Source: Nocardiopsis xinjiangensis YIM 90004
GTDB taxonomy: Bacteria; Actinomycetota; Actinomycetes; Streptosporangiales; Streptosporangiaceae
Length of the DNA stretch: 39,157 nucleotides
Assembly (NCBI RefSeq): GCF_000341145.1
Contig: NZ_ANBE01000024.1
Coordinates: 1 to 39,157, forward strand
Reading direction: 5' to 3'
A program made the position numbers and the translations under genes. The notes under the pieces are model-generated. The model was not told the origin of the DNA, did no database searches, and saw only the letters and a list, made by a program, of their open reading frames with translations. Position 1 is the first letter of the stretch. The number at the start of each line of letters is the position of its first letter. Positions 1 through 8,156 of this stretch are shown here, piece after piece.

Positions 1-471
1 CACACAGAACAGAACCCGACCATGCGCAGCACCACAGGCCTCGGCCGCGATCGCCCCGGCGTAGATCATCGGATCCCACAGCACCAGGTCCGGCTGCCAC
101 TGGCACGCGAACTCCACCAGATCGGAGACGATGGGGACGTTGTTGACCCGATGCCCTCCGCGAGCGGCCTCGGCGTACCCGTCCCGCAGATATTCCCAAG
201 TGGCCCGGTCCGGAGCGTCGAAAGCGTCGTAGGGCACCATGACGCCCTCGCGAATCTCCTCCAGCTGCTCGGGGCGGTGCGCGGTGATTCGCCAGTGTTC
301 GAGGTCCCGCCCCACAGGCACGGCGGTCAGGCCGGCCTGGGTGATCACCTCCGCGAGCCTGGGCTGCGCGGCCACGCGGACCTCGTGTCCGGCGGTCCGC
401 AGCGCCCACGCCAGGGGCGCCAAGTACTGGAAGACGGTCTTCTCCGCCCCTGCCACCAATACGACCCGCAT
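1..471 (-). CDS. macrolide-type glycosyltransferase, N-terminal part (runs off left edge)
   Basis: The first 157 residues are visible, starting MRVVLVAGAEKTVFQYLAPL. The N-terminal Rossmann fold of GT-B glycosyltransferases is clear, and the pattern PLAWALRTAGHEVRVAAQP at about residues 19-37 is typical of the EryCIII/DesVII/TylM2 group that moves TDP-deoxysugars onto natural products. Members of this group usually need a P450-like helper protein; none is seen in the window. The ATG overlaps the stop of the upstream reductase by one base (TGATG), so the two are translationally coupled. The acceptor is unknown; the hexapeptide made by the NRPS here is the natural candidate. The C-terminal nucleotide-sugar binding half is outside the window, so intactness cannot be judged. 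Confidence 0.88.
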   Translation of the reverse strand, partial: MRVVLVAGAEKTVFQYLAPLAWALRTAGHEVRVAAQPRLAEVITQAGLTAVPVGRDLEHWRITAHRPEQLEEIREGVMVPYDAFDAPDRATWEYLRDGYAEAARGGHRVNNVPIVSDLVEFACQWQPDLVLWDPMIYAGAIAAEACGAAHGRVLFCV

Positions 472-1454
472 CAGTACCCCCGCCCGTTTTCGGACTCCGC
501 GAGCGTCACGACCGCGCCCTTCAGCCCCTGTTCCAGGGGCACTCGCGAGGACCAGCCGGTGACTTCCTCGAACGGGCCCGGGTCCAGGACGAAGTCCATC
601 CTGTCGGTGACGACCGCGTAGTCGGCCGCGGGCACCGGGACCACCGGGACCGGCGGACTGCCCGTGTACTCCGAGACCGTCTCCGAGATCTTCGTGAACA
701 GTTCGCCGATCGTGGTCTCCTCGCCCCGGCCGATCAGCCAGTACCGCCCCGCCGTCCGGTCGATCCGGTCCAGCGCTGCGGTGAATGCCTTGGCCGCGTC
801 GTCCACGCACAGCAGGTCGCGCTTGGGGGCACCGTCGAACCACATAGTGATGGGGCGGCCAGCGAGCGCCTGGCGGATCATCAGCGCCACCACGCTCCGG
901 TCCTCCACACCCTGGTCCGGCCCCTGCGAGTAGAGGGTGGCCAACTGGAGCGAACTCCCCCGAACGAGCCCCTCCTCGTTGGCCTGTTCGATCGCCTGCC
1001 AGGCCGCGTCCTTGTGCCGGTCGTAGATGGTGATCGGGACGTCCTCCTCGGCGGAGGGGTCACGCACCAACTGGGACATCGACCCCGCGAAGAGCAGGAC
1101 GGGGGGCTGCTCGGGTCGCTGCTTCCGGATGGCCTCCAGCACGTCGTGCACCAGGCCGACGTTGACCCGCTCGGCCTTGTTGTCCTCCGTGATGACCCGC
1201 CAGGTGCTCTCGCCCACCGAATGGACGACGAGGTGGATCACCACGTCGGCTCCGTCGACCGCCCGGGCCACCGCGCCGGGTTCGGTGAGGTCGCCCGTAC
1301 ACGTCTCGACGTGCGCTCGGCGGTCCTCGGGCACCTTGGGTGGATTCCTGCTGGCGAGCCGCAGCCGCACCGGCCGCTGTGCCAGTTCGCGGACAATGGC
1401 TGTACCCAGGAGCCCCGAGGCCCCGAGAACGGTGATGAGCCGTGGCTCCGACAC
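471..1454 (-). CDS. NAD(P)-dependent sugar epimerase/ketoreductase (probable NDP-hexose 4-ketoreductase)
   Basis: This 327-residue extended short-chain dehydrogenase/reductase has the cofactor motif GASGLLG at residues 11-17, an AGSMSQL segment near 124-129, and a catalytic Y144xxxK148 pair. Size and layout match TDP-4-keto-6-deoxyhexose 4-ketoreductases of deoxysugar pathways (EryBIV/TylCIV type), which finish the sugar before transfer. Position between an aldo/keto reductase and the glycosyltransferase fits that step. The start is a GTG with a strong AGGAGG four bases upstream, 70 bases after the GNAT stop. The family is certain; the exact reaction is inferred from context, and a 3-ketoreductase or epimerase role is possible. 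Confidence 0.85.
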   Translation of the reverse strand: MSEPRLITVLGASGLLGTAIVRELAQRPVRLRLASRNPPKVPEDRRAHVETCTGDLTEPGAVARAVDGADVVIHLVVHSVGESTWRVITEDNKAERVNVGLVHDVLEAIRKQRPEQPPVLLFAGSMSQLVRDPSAEEDVPITIYDRHKDAAWQAIEQANEEGLVRGSSLQLATLYSQGPDQGVEDRSVVALMIRQALAGRPITMWFDGAPKRDLLCVDDAAKAFTAALDRIDRTAGRYWLIGRGEETTIGELFTKISETVSEYTGSPPVPVVPVPAADYAVVTDRMDFVLDPGPFEEVTGWSSRVPLEQGLKGAVVTLAESENGRGY

Positions 1455-1524
1455 GTTTCCTCCTGATGGTTCGTTCGTTCGGCTGGGGCCCGGCGCCTCA
1501 ACCGCCGGAGAGGGACGTGTGGGA

Positions 1525-2193
1525 CTACCCGTCGTCGGAGGGCTCGCTTTCCGGGGTCTCGGCCCGGGCGGCCTCCGATGGCTTGGGCGCGGCCCGCGAA
1601 AGTACGCCCGGCTCGGTCTCGGGGGGCTCGGAGGGTGCTTCGCGCCAGTTCATGGAAGTGGGCAGTACACCGGCCAGATCTGTATCGATGAGGGCCTCCC
1701 AGTCCGCGCGGTCGATGTGGAAGGTGTGCAGGTCCCAGGGACGCCCTCGGAAGTAGAGGTGGTCGCTCAGAACCCCGTCCTTGTCCGACTGGCTGAAGGA
1801 GAGCCCGAAGGAGGCCGAGCTCGCCTCCGTGGTCTGGGTGATGAGTCGGTCGACACGGAACATGGCGAAGGCGTAGTTGACCGTCAGGAAGACCGCTTCC
1901 GAACCCACTCCGAGGTGCAGGCGGTCCTTGTCCAGGTAGAGCCCACAGCGCATGTGCCCGGCCTGGTCGTGGCCGTAGAGAGCGCTAAAACCGAGCTCGT
2001 CGCCGGTGGACCGGTGGATGACGACGAACACCGTGTCCAGGCTCCGCAGCAGCGACCGTGTGGGCAGGTCGGCGGGGCGGAAGCTCTCGAACCCCTGGCG
2101 CAGCAGGGTGTCGAAGAACCCCTTGTGATCGGCCACCGAGGCCGGACGGAAAATGAGCCTGCGCGACGTGGTGTGCGGAAAGATCATGCCCAT
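1525..2193 (-). CDS. GNAT-family N-acetyltransferase
   Basis: This 222-residue protein has a GNAT fold of the RimJ/RimL-like kind: an N-terminal RLIFRPASVADHKGF segment, a central strand pair around ELGFSALYGHDQAGH, an acetyl-CoA loop region near LHLGVGSEAVFLTVNYAF, and a following helix where cofactor contacts usually lie. The last 40 or so residues are low-complexity (rich in P, E, S, A) and look disordered. I chose ATG 2193 because AGGAG lies six bases upstream; a second ATG at 2187 overlaps the upstream stop as ATGA. The gene overlaps the aldo/keto reductase, so it is in the same operon. The acceptor amine is unknown; a peptide amine or self-protection by acetylation are both possible. 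It resembles the truncated GNAT at the right edge of the window. Confidence 0.8.
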   Translation of the reverse strand: MGMIFPHTTSRRLIFRPASVADHKGFFDTLLRQGFESFRPADLPTRSLLRSLDTVFVVIHRSTGDELGFSALYGHDQAGHMRCGLYLDKDRLHLGVGSEAVFLTVNYAFAMFRVDRLITQTTEASSASFGLSFSQSDKDGVLSDHLYFRGRPWDLHTFHIDRADWEALIDTDLAGVLPTSMNWREAPSEPPETEPGVLSRAAPKPSEAARAETPESEPSDDG

Positions 2194-3200
2194 CGTCTGC
2201 TCCTGTCGTCGGTGGGACGGGCCTCCGTGCCCGTTCTCCCAGCGCGTTCCTCGTCCCAGCGCATCTCGCCCTCCGCGTCCGGAAGGCCCTCCAGATCCTT
2301 CAAGTCGTTCGCGGTGAGGGTGAGGCGCACCGCCCCGTGGTTCTCCTCCAGCCAGCGCATCCTCCGGGTCCCAGGTATCGGCACGACCGAATCGCTCTGT
2401 GCGAGGACCCAAGCCACGGCCACCTGGGCGGGCGTCGCACCGTGCCGTTCGGCCACCTTTTCCAGGCCGTGGACGATCGCCCGGTTGACGCGCATGGCCG
2501 GTTCCTCGAAACGGGGGTCGCGCCGGCGCGAGTCCCCCTCGATCAGATCGCCCTCGTTGACCCGGCCGGACAGGAATCCCCGGCCCAGCGGAGCGAAGGC
2601 CAGGAAACCCACCCCATTGCGCTCGCACCAGGGCAGGAGGGCGTCCCGGCTGCGCCGTTCCCACACCGACAGTTCGTACTGGATCGCGGTAATGGGGTGG
2701 ATCGCGTGCACCCGTTCGATCTCCTCGCGGGTGGCGTGGGAGATCCCAAGCCCGCGCACCTTGCCCTCCTGCACGAGCTCGCCCAGGGCCCCCCAGGTCT
2801 CGGCCAGGGGGACCTCGGGGTCCACGCGGTGCAACTGATAGAGGTCGATCACCTCGGTGCCGAGTCGCCGAAGCGAGCCCTCACAGGCCCTGCGCAGGTG
2901 TTCGGGCCGGCCATCGCGCCGGAACGTGCCGTCCTCCCGGGCGATGAGCCCGCACTTGGTCGCGACCTGCCCCTTCCCGGGGCAGGAGCCCAACGCCCGG
3001 CCGAGCAGGAGTTCATTGCTGAACGGGCCGTAGACGTCGGCACTGTCGAACAGGTTGATCCCGAGGTCGAGAGCCCGGTGGATGACGCGGACCGATTCCT
3101 CGGGGTCCCTGTCGTCCTCCCCGTAGCCGTGGGACATCGAGCTACAGCCGAGCCCCATCCGGCTCGCCGAGAAGTCGTCCGCAATCTCCGTGTATCGCAT
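2184..3200 (-). CDS. aldo/keto reductase
   Basis: This 338-residue enzyme is an NADPH-dependent aldo/keto reductase with the full catalytic tetrad: D52 and Y57 in FDSADVYG, K82 in ATKCG and H124 in YQLHRVD. The C-terminal SDSVVPIPGTRR segment is the usual NADPH phosphate-binding region. Deoxysugar pathways use this family for reductions (for example the 2,3-reductases of the EryBII/TylCII kind), and the gene sits in an operon with a sugar 4-ketoreductase and a glycosyltransferase, so a role in the deoxysugar route is likely but inferred. The ATG overlaps the upstream PH-domain gene as TAATG. The reading frame stays open further upstream, but that extension overlaps the PH gene and lacks family similarity, so I rejected it. 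Confidence 0.88.
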   Translation of the reverse strand: MRYTEIADDFSASRMGLGCSSMSHGYGEDDRDPEESVRVIHRALDLGINLFDSADVYGPFSNELLLGRALGSCPGKGQVATKCGLIAREDGTFRRDGRPEHLRRACEGSLRRLGTEVIDLYQLHRVDPEVPLAETWGALGELVQEGKVRGLGISHATREEIERVHAIHPITAIQYELSVWERRSRDALLPWCERNGVGFLAFAPLGRGFLSGRVNEGDLIEGDSRRRDPRFEEPAMRVNRAIVHGLEKVAERHGATPAQVAVAWVLAQSDSVVPIPGTRRMRWLEENHGAVRLTLTANDLKDLEGLPDAEGEMRWDEERAGRTGTEARPTDDRSRRWA

Positions 3201-4789
3201 TACTTCCGCATCTCCCGCTTGGCTGATCGGTGGGTGGTGTCCTCGACGAGGAAGTCGGCGAGCAGCTCCGGGGTCGTCTGCCCCGCGAACCAGGGGGCAT
3301 CGCCGACCGCCATGTCGGGCGCCTTGTAGTGACGCGCCCCGGCGGCGGTCAGGACCCCGACGGACATCAGGCCGAACAACCGCTGGGCGAGGGACTGGCG
3401 GAACCGCCAACCGGCCACGGCCCGGGTCTGGAGCGCAACGGTCGTACGGGACCACAGTCCCCACCGTGTCACCACGTAGGGGCCCACCCTCGTGTGTCCC
3501 AGGGAGCGGTAGGCGATCGCCGCAAGGAGGAAGAACAACGGTGACGCCACGGCGACAACCGTCATCCAGTGTTCCTCCACCGGCCACGCCTTCACGGCGG
3601 CAGCCGCGATCACGGACACGACCGCGGCCCATCCGAACCGTCGGTACAAGGCCGCCCGGGGGTGCGGGGTCAGCGGTGCTTCCAAGGGGCAGATCCCGTC
3701 CTGGAGGATCAGCCCGGCCACGCGCCGCGCCTCCTTGCCCGAGGTCTTGGGCAGGACGATGCTCGGCGGGTCGGTCCCCGGGGTCCAGGCGGCCAGCCCC
3801 GTGGAGACGACCTCGGTCTCCGTGGTTCCCATCCAGCGGCCGAGCAGCGGTTGGCTCACACTCATGCCGCGCAGGCGGCGGTCCTCGCGGTTGACCTCGC
3901 GGGTACGCAGGAGCCCTTCCCTGGTCCGCAGGACCGTACCGTCATCGGTGCGGACCCGCTCCAGCCGGAAGCCCCATCGGTCCTTGAAGAAGCCGATGGT
4001 GAGGAACACGGTGCCGATGAGGTGGAGGCAAAGTCCGCCGACCAGAACCGAGCCAAGGGTGCCGAGCGCGTCCCAGTCCCACAGGCCGCGGAACACGTCG
4101 CGCAGGTCCACAGCGAAAACCTGGAAGGTCCAGAAGGCGCTGAACAGAAGCAGCGCCCCTATGGCCGCTGCCCACATACTGGTCGCGTTGTAGAGGATCC
4201 AGTGCCGGCGCAGGACAGCGATCGGCTCCGGGCCGTCGGTGCCCTCGTCCTCCTCGGCGTGGGCGCCCATCAGCTCACGGCGCAGCCGCTCGGCCTCGTC
4301 GGCCTGGATGGCGTCGAGTTTGAAGGCGCTCCCCTTCTCGCCGGAGCCCACCTCCAGGATCCGCAGGCGGGCGATACGGTGCCTCAGACGCGCGCCGGTC
4401 TCCACTGTGCGGATCCGTTCCCGGGGAACGTACCTGTAAGTGCGCACGACCCGGCCCGTGATCAGCTCCACCCGGTCGTCGGTGATCCGGTACCACGTCT
4501 TCCACCAGCGGTTCAGGCCGAGCACGGTCCCCGTGACTCCGATGGAGCTGATGATCAGTGCGGGCCAGAGCCCGAAGGATCCGGAGTCGGCGTCCACCCC
4601 GAAAAAGACCCGCGCCACGACTGTCGGTACCAGGGAGACCAGAAGGCCGAACAGGTTGACCCACACGACCCGCAGGTCGAGCCGGGACCAGGGCACGTCG
4701 TCGGTCTCCGCGTGGGACTGCGGCCCGGGGCCACGTCCACTGTCGGAGCGGATCTCCTCGGCAGCCCCTGGTGGTGACATACTGCTCAT
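3200..4789 (-). CDS. PH-domain membrane protein, YdbT-like
   Basis: This 529-residue protein carries repeated bacterial PH (bPH2) domains set between hydrophobic pairs. Membrane pairs lie at about residues 41-93, 200-265 and 385-430. Each is followed by a PH-type stretch: YRITDDRVELITGRV then YVPRERIRTVETG; LERVRTDDGTVLRTREGLL then RRLRGMSVSQPLLGR; and YVVTRWGLWSRTTVALQTRAVAGWRF. The order matches YdbT of Bacillus subtilis, which is encoded with a smaller YdbS partner exactly as here. The start overlaps the upstream gene as ATGA. YdbS/YdbT are sigma-W-controlled in B. subtilis and have been linked to resistance to antimicrobial peptides, so self-protection or membrane handling of the product is a reasonable guess, not shown here. 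Confidence 0.85.
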   Translation of the reverse strand: MSSMSPPGAAEEIRSDSGRGPGPQSHAETDDVPWSRLDLRVVWVNLFGLLVSLVPTVVARVFFGVDADSGSFGLWPALIISSIGVTGTVLGLNRWWKTWYRITDDRVELITGRVVRTYRYVPRERIRTVETGARLRHRIARLRILEVGSGEKGSAFKLDAIQADEAERLRRELMGAHAEEDEGTDGPEPIAVLRRHWILYNATSMWAAAIGALLLFSAFWTFQVFAVDLRDVFRGLWDWDALGTLGSVLVGGLCLHLIGTVFLTIGFFKDRWGFRLERVRTDDGTVLRTREGLLRTREVNREDRRLRGMSVSQPLLGRWMGTTETEVVSTGLAAWTPGTDPPSIVLPKTSGKEARRVAGLILQDGICPLEAPLTPHPRAALYRRFGWAAVVSVIAAAAVKAWPVEEHWMTVVAVASPLFFLLAAIAYRSLGHTRVGPYVVTRWGLWSRTTVALQTRAVAGWRFRQSLAQRLFGLMSVGVLTAAGARHYKAPDMAVGDAPWFAGQTTPELLADFLVEDTTHRSAKREMRK

Positions 4790-5337
4790 GTGGCATCACC
4801 GGGAGTACTCCATGTGATCTCTGTGAGTGCACGCGCCGCCTCGGTGGCGATGTCCGCATCCACTCCAGGGACGACGACGGTGCCCTCCTCGGAAGCCGTG
4901 GTGACCCGGAGCGTCGCCAGCCCGAAGAGCCGCTGGAGGGGACCTCGCACCGTATTCACCCCCTGGATTCTCGACACCGGAGCGATGCGCCATTCTCTGA
5001 CCAGCCATCCGGTGAGCGAATAAGCAGCCTTATCGGTAAATTCCCACCGGTGGACCAGATAACGACTCAACGGCATGACGATAACGGTCGGCGCGCTCCC
5101 GACAGCAACAACCCAGAACACCGGTTCGCTCCAGGATCTGACTCCTTCCCAGAAAACGGGTACGGCCCACAGGAGGGCCAGCAGAAGAACCGACACGAGA
5201 AGAGCCTGGAGTGCCCACCAGTAGAGCGCTCTCCGCTCGATCCGATATCGCGGGGGCCGTAGTCGGACAGGGATTTTCCCGACCGCTCCCGAAGTGGGCG
5301 GCCGACGACTGGTCCGAGTCATACGGACATAGTGCAT
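4786..5337 (-). CDS. PH-domain membrane protein, YdbS-like
   Basis: This 183-residue protein has two membrane helices at about residues 38-62 and 70-92, then a single bPH2 domain with the signature YSLTGWLVREWRIAPVSRIQ followed by GPLQRLFGLATLRVTTAS. It is the small partner of the downstream YdbT-like protein, and the two overlap as ATGA. It is the first gene of the leftward six-gene operon. The start is unsure: ATG 5337 has only a weak GGGAA upstream, and ATG 5322 has no clear Shine-Dalgarno site. The function is probably the same as that of its partner. Confidence 0.83.
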   Translation of the reverse strand: MHYVRMTRTSRRPPTSGAVGKIPVRLRPPRYRIERRALYWWALQALLVSVLLLALLWAVPVFWEGVRSWSEPVFWVVAVGSAPTVIVMPLSRYLVHRWEFTDKAAYSLTGWLVREWRIAPVSRIQGVNTVRGPLQRLFGLATLRVTTASEEGTVVVPGVDADIATEAARALTEITWSTPGDAT

Positions 5338-5408
5338 GATTCCCGCGCCAGGAACAACGCAGTGCGTCCCGATTCGATTTACCCAGACCCGATGCCCCTC
5401 ACGTCAGC

Positions 5409-5462
5409 GCGCACGTGCGGGTGCGCCGTCCCGCTGGCGGGACAGCACACCCGCACGTGCGC
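5409..5462. repeat. nested 54-bp inverted repeat
   Basis: The outer arms (5409-5423 and 5448-5462) are perfect 15-base reverse complements and each contains the self-palindrome CGCACGTGCG. Inside lies a second perfect stem, GTCCCGC / GCGGGAC, with a two-base centre (5428-5443). The two stems are separated by a four-base internal mismatch on each side. Because the flanking genes diverge, it is not placed as a terminator; a regulator binding site or a cruciform-forming control element is more likely. Confidence 0.75.
5428..5443. promoter_or_regulatory. candidate operator, palindrome GTCCCGCTGGCGGGAC
   Basis: A perfect 16-base palindrome. A copy with one mismatch (GTCCCGCTGGCGAGAC) is at 38613-38628 in the other large divergent region of the window. 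Two near-identical palindromes in two control regions suggest a shared regulator, for example a TetR-type repressor; no regulator gene of that kind is in the window. Confidence 0.5.
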
Positions 5463-5762
5463 CACATCCGGCGAAAGTCGTCGGGCTCCAGCCGTGAACA
5501 CGCCTGCGGGAGGCGTGCCCACCTCCATTCCGAAAAATCCTCCGACAAGCCGCCGGCCCCGGAAAAGGGATCCTGGGCACCGACCCACGAAAATCAGCCT
5601 GGGCACCTCAGGGGGAATGATGTAGCGTCGCCCCGGACATCCCCTCTGAAGTTAGGGCGGACTTCCGGTATCACGGGTGCGTCGCGTCTTGCGTACAGCC
5701 GGGGACCCGAGACACCGGACACCCGTGCCCATGGAACAAAAAGAAGAGAACCGGTTGGAGCA

Positions 5763-6992
5763 ATGACCGCAAAATCATCTTGCCGAGTTTGCCAGAGCCC
5801 TGTTACAGAATTCTTCGATTTCGACCGCCAGCCGCTTTCCGATGCTTTCCTGCTTCCGGACTCCGACCACTCCGAAGAGTTCTTCTACCGACTCACTGTT
5901 GGAATGTGCGAGTCGTGCTCCATGGTGCAGCTCATGGAGGAGGTCCCCCGGGACCGCATGTTCAACGAGGGCTACCCCTACTTTTCCTCCGGGTCGGCCT
6001 TCATGCGCGAGCACTTCGAGGGGCTCGCGAAACGGTTCATGGGGACCGAACTCACTGGTGACGACCCCTTCATCGTCGAAATCGGCTGCAACGACGGCGT
6101 CATGCTCCGCGCCATCGCCCAGTCAGGGCTGCGCCACCTGGGCATCGAGCCCTCGGGCAGCGTCGCCGACGCCGCCGCCGAGCAGGGGATCCGGGTCAGG
6201 AAGTCCTTCTTCGAGGAGTCCACGGCCAAGGAGATCCTGGAGGCCGATGGCCCCGCCGACGTCATCTACTCCGCAAACACGATCTGCCACATCCCCTACA
6301 TCGGGTCCATCCTGGACGGGATCGCCGCGCTGCTGTCCCCGAACGGCGTGTTCGTGTTCGAGGACCCCTACCTCGGCGACATCGTCGACAAGACTTCCTT
6401 CGACCAGATCTACGACGAGCACTTCTTCCTGTTCAGTGCCCAGTCGGTCGCGGCGATGGCCGCCCGGCACGGCTTGGAGCTCGTCGACGTCGAGCACCTT
6501 GCGGTCCACGGCGGCGAGGTGCGTTACACCCTCGCCCGCGCGGGGAGCCGCACCCCGGCGCCGGCCGTCACCGAGCTTCAGGAGCAGGAGCACGAACGCG
6601 ACCTGCACACCCTGGACACCCTGCGTGGCTTCGGCAGCCGCGTGCTGACCATCCGTGACGACCTGGTCTCCCTCCTGCGCCGGCTCAAGAAGGAGGGCAA
6701 GCGCGTGGTCGGCTACGGCGCGACCGCCAAGAGCGCCACAGTGACCAACCTGTGCGGCATCGGCCCCGACCTCGTCGAGTTCGTGTGCGACAGCACCCCC
6801 GCCAAGCAGGGTCGGCTCACGCCGGGCGTGCACATCCCGGTCCGGGAGGCATCGGCATTCTCCTCTCCCTACCCCGACTACGCGCTCCTCTTCGCCTGGA
6901 ACCACGCCGAGGAGATCATGGCCAAGGAGCAGGAATTCCGTGAGGCCGGGGGCCAGTGGATCCTCTACGTGCCCGACGTCAGAACCGTGTGA
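5763..6992 (+). CDS. NDP-hexose C-3-methyltransferase (TylCIII/EryBIII-like)
   Basis: This 409-residue SAM-dependent enzyme adds a methyl group to C-3 of a TDP-3-keto-deoxysugar, giving a branched sugar of the mycarose or vancosamine kind. The N-terminal zinc-binding cysteines are present as C7xxC10 and C49xxC52, the SAM motif reads IVEIGCNDGVML at about residues 102-113, and the C-terminal domain has the family segment VVGYGATAKSATVTNLCGI. Length and order match TylCIII/EryBIII. The ATG has GGAG only two bases upstream, and the zinc-binding segment begins right after it, so a later start is excluded. It is the first gene of the rightward unit, and its partners (4,6-dehydratase, ketoreductases, glycosyltransferase) lie elsewhere in the window. 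Confidence 0.92.
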   Translation: MTAKSSCRVCQSPVTEFFDFDRQPLSDAFLLPDSDHSEEFFYRLTVGMCESCSMVQLMEEVPRDRMFNEGYPYFSSGSAFMREHFEGLAKRFMGTELTGDDPFIVEIGCNDGVMLRAIAQSGLRHLGIEPSGSVADAAAEQGIRVRKSFFEESTAKEILEADGPADVIYSANTICHIPYIGSILDGIAALLSPNGVFVFEDPYLGDIVDKTSFDQIYDEHFFLFSAQSVAAMAARHGLELVDVEHLAVHGGEVRYTLARAGSRTPAPAVTELQEQEHERDLHTLDTLRGFGSRVLTIRDDLVSLLRRLKKEGKRVVGYGATAKSATVTNLCGIGPDLVEFVCDSTPAKQGRLTPGVHIPVREASAFSSPYPDYALLFAWNHAEEIMAKEQEFREAGGQWILYVPDVRTV

Positions 6993-7068
6993 ACCGGCCG
7001 TACGACATTCCCGCCTTCCCGACCACCATGCCGTTCGGAATCGCGCTCCAGCAGAAAGGCAAGGAACC

Positions 7069-8088
7069 ATGTCAGATGTGAGATCGCCTCGACCGCTCCC
7101 CTCCGGCAGCGGATCGGCGGGGCTCTTCAACGCGACGGTCGCGGGCTTCGCGATCGCATCCGCGTGGGAGGTCGGGGCTCTCGACGCCCTGCGCGAGCAG
7201 GAACGGGTCTCTGCCCCGGACTTCGCCGCCCGGCACGACCTCCACCTTCCCGCGACCCGGGCCCTGTTCACCGCCCTGGCAGCCGGAGGCGTGTGCATCC
7301 GCGACGAGACCGACACGGATCTCTTCCACACCGGCCCCGAACTGGATGAGGTCTACCGGCACAAGGCGTTCTTCCACTGGCTCACGATCGGCAGCGCCGG
7401 GCTCTTCTCCGACATGCCCCGGGTCATGCGCAACGCCAACCGCGTCGGCGACTTCTACCGGCGTGACGCGGCCGCCATCGGCTTCGCGTGCCGGGACATC
7501 AATCAGAACTCGTTCGACCCGGTGTTCTGGGAGGCCATGCACGGCTTGGACTTCGAGTTCTCGCACGTGGCGGACCTGGGCTGCGGTAGCGGCGGACGGC
7601 TCGCCCAGATCGCCTCGTTCCGCCCCGAAGCCACCGGTGTCGGGATCGACCTCGCCCCCGACACCATCGAAGCGGCGTCCGACCATCTGGCGGCCCAGGG
7701 CGTCGGCGACCGCTTCACCTTCGCCGAGGCCGATGTCCGCGACCTCGCCCCCGACCCCGAGTTCGAGAAGGTCGAGCTACTCACCTGCTTCATGATGGGC
7801 CACGACTTCTGGCCCCGGGAACAGTGCATCGCCTCACTGCGCAAGCTGCGAGAGGCCTTCCCCAACGTCAAGCGCTTCCTACTGGGGGACACTGCCCGGA
7901 CCAGCGGCGTCCCGGACCAGGAGAAGCCGGTCTTCACCCTCGCGTTCGAGACGGCGCACGACTTCATGGGTGTCTACCTGCCCACCCTGCAGGAGTGGGA
8001 GGGGGTCTTCGAGGAGGGCGGTTGGAAGCTCCACAACACTCGTACCGTGCACACCCCCGCCGATTCTGTCCTGTTCGAGCTCTCATGA
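7069..8088 (+). CDS. MppJ-like alpha-keto-acid (phenylpyruvate) C3-methyltransferase
   Basis: This 339-residue SAM-dependent methyltransferase has an N-terminal helical dimerisation part (1-160), the SAM loop ADLGCGSGGR at 168-177, and the diagnostic segments CFMMGHDFWPRE and AHDFMGVYLPTL. As I recall it, MppJ of the mannopeptimycin pathway is of nearly the same length and very similar through the C-terminal half. MppJ methylates phenylpyruvate at the beta carbon using a non-heme iron bound by two histidines; H245 and H297 fall in the matching places here. The product would be transaminated to beta-methylphenylalanine for use by the NRPS; no aminotransferase is in the window. AAGGA three bases before the ATG supports the start. 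An indolepyruvate or hydroxyphenylpyruvate substrate is possible. Confidence 0.9.
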   Translation: MSDVRSPRPLPSGSGSAGLFNATVAGFAIASAWEVGALDALREQERVSAPDFAARHDLHLPATRALFTALAAGGVCIRDETDTDLFHTGPELDEVYRHKAFFHWLTIGSAGLFSDMPRVMRNANRVGDFYRRDAAAIGFACRDINQNSFDPVFWEAMHGLDFEFSHVADLGCGSGGRLAQIASFRPEATGVGIDLAPDTIEAASDHLAAQGVGDRFTFAEADVRDLAPDPEFEKVELLTCFMMGHDFWPREQCIASLRKLREAFPNVKRFLLGDTARTSGVPDQEKPVFTLAFETAHDFMGVYLPTLQEWEGVFEEGGWKLHNTRTVHTPADSVLFELS

Positions 8089-8094
8089 ACGTCT

Positions 8095-8127
8095 GACCCC
8101 GCCCCGCTCGCGCTCCGCGGCGGGGTC
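8095..8127 (+). terminator. stem-loop after the methyltransferase gene
   Basis: GACCCCGCC (8095-8103) and GGCGGGGTC (8119-8127) form a perfect 9-bp stem with a 15-base loop seven bases after the stop codon. There is no clear T-run, as is common for actinomycete hairpin terminators. It separates the working methyltransferase from the decayed halogenase. Confidence 0.6.
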
Positions 8128-8156
8128 CCCCACTCCTCTGTCCTCTGGAGGATTCC

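Larger units (their letters stand above)
5338..5762. other. divergent intergenic control region
   Basis: No credible gene lies in these 425 bases between two operons that point away from each other. It holds a strong nested inverted repeat (listed separately) and a less GC-rich stretch just before the methyltransferase start. A TAGCGT hexamer near 5624 could be a -10 box for the rightward operon, but no good -35 box goes with it. I could not assign a clear promoter for the leftward operon. Confidence 0.6.

Noticed and set aside
1027..2838. Open frame of 603 codons on the plus strand
   Set aside because: It lies opposite three well-supported minus-strand genes (SDR, GNAT, aldo/keto reductase) and its translation is low-complexity without a domain.
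3201..3632. Longer N-terminus for the aldo/keto reductase
   Set aside because: The extra residues overlap the YdbT-like gene in another frame and are Arg/Gly-rich noise; the family begins at the ATG that overlaps the YdbT-like stop.
5409..5462. Reading the nested inverted repeat as a terminator
   Set aside because: Both flanking operons start near it and run away from it; no transcript is expected to end there.
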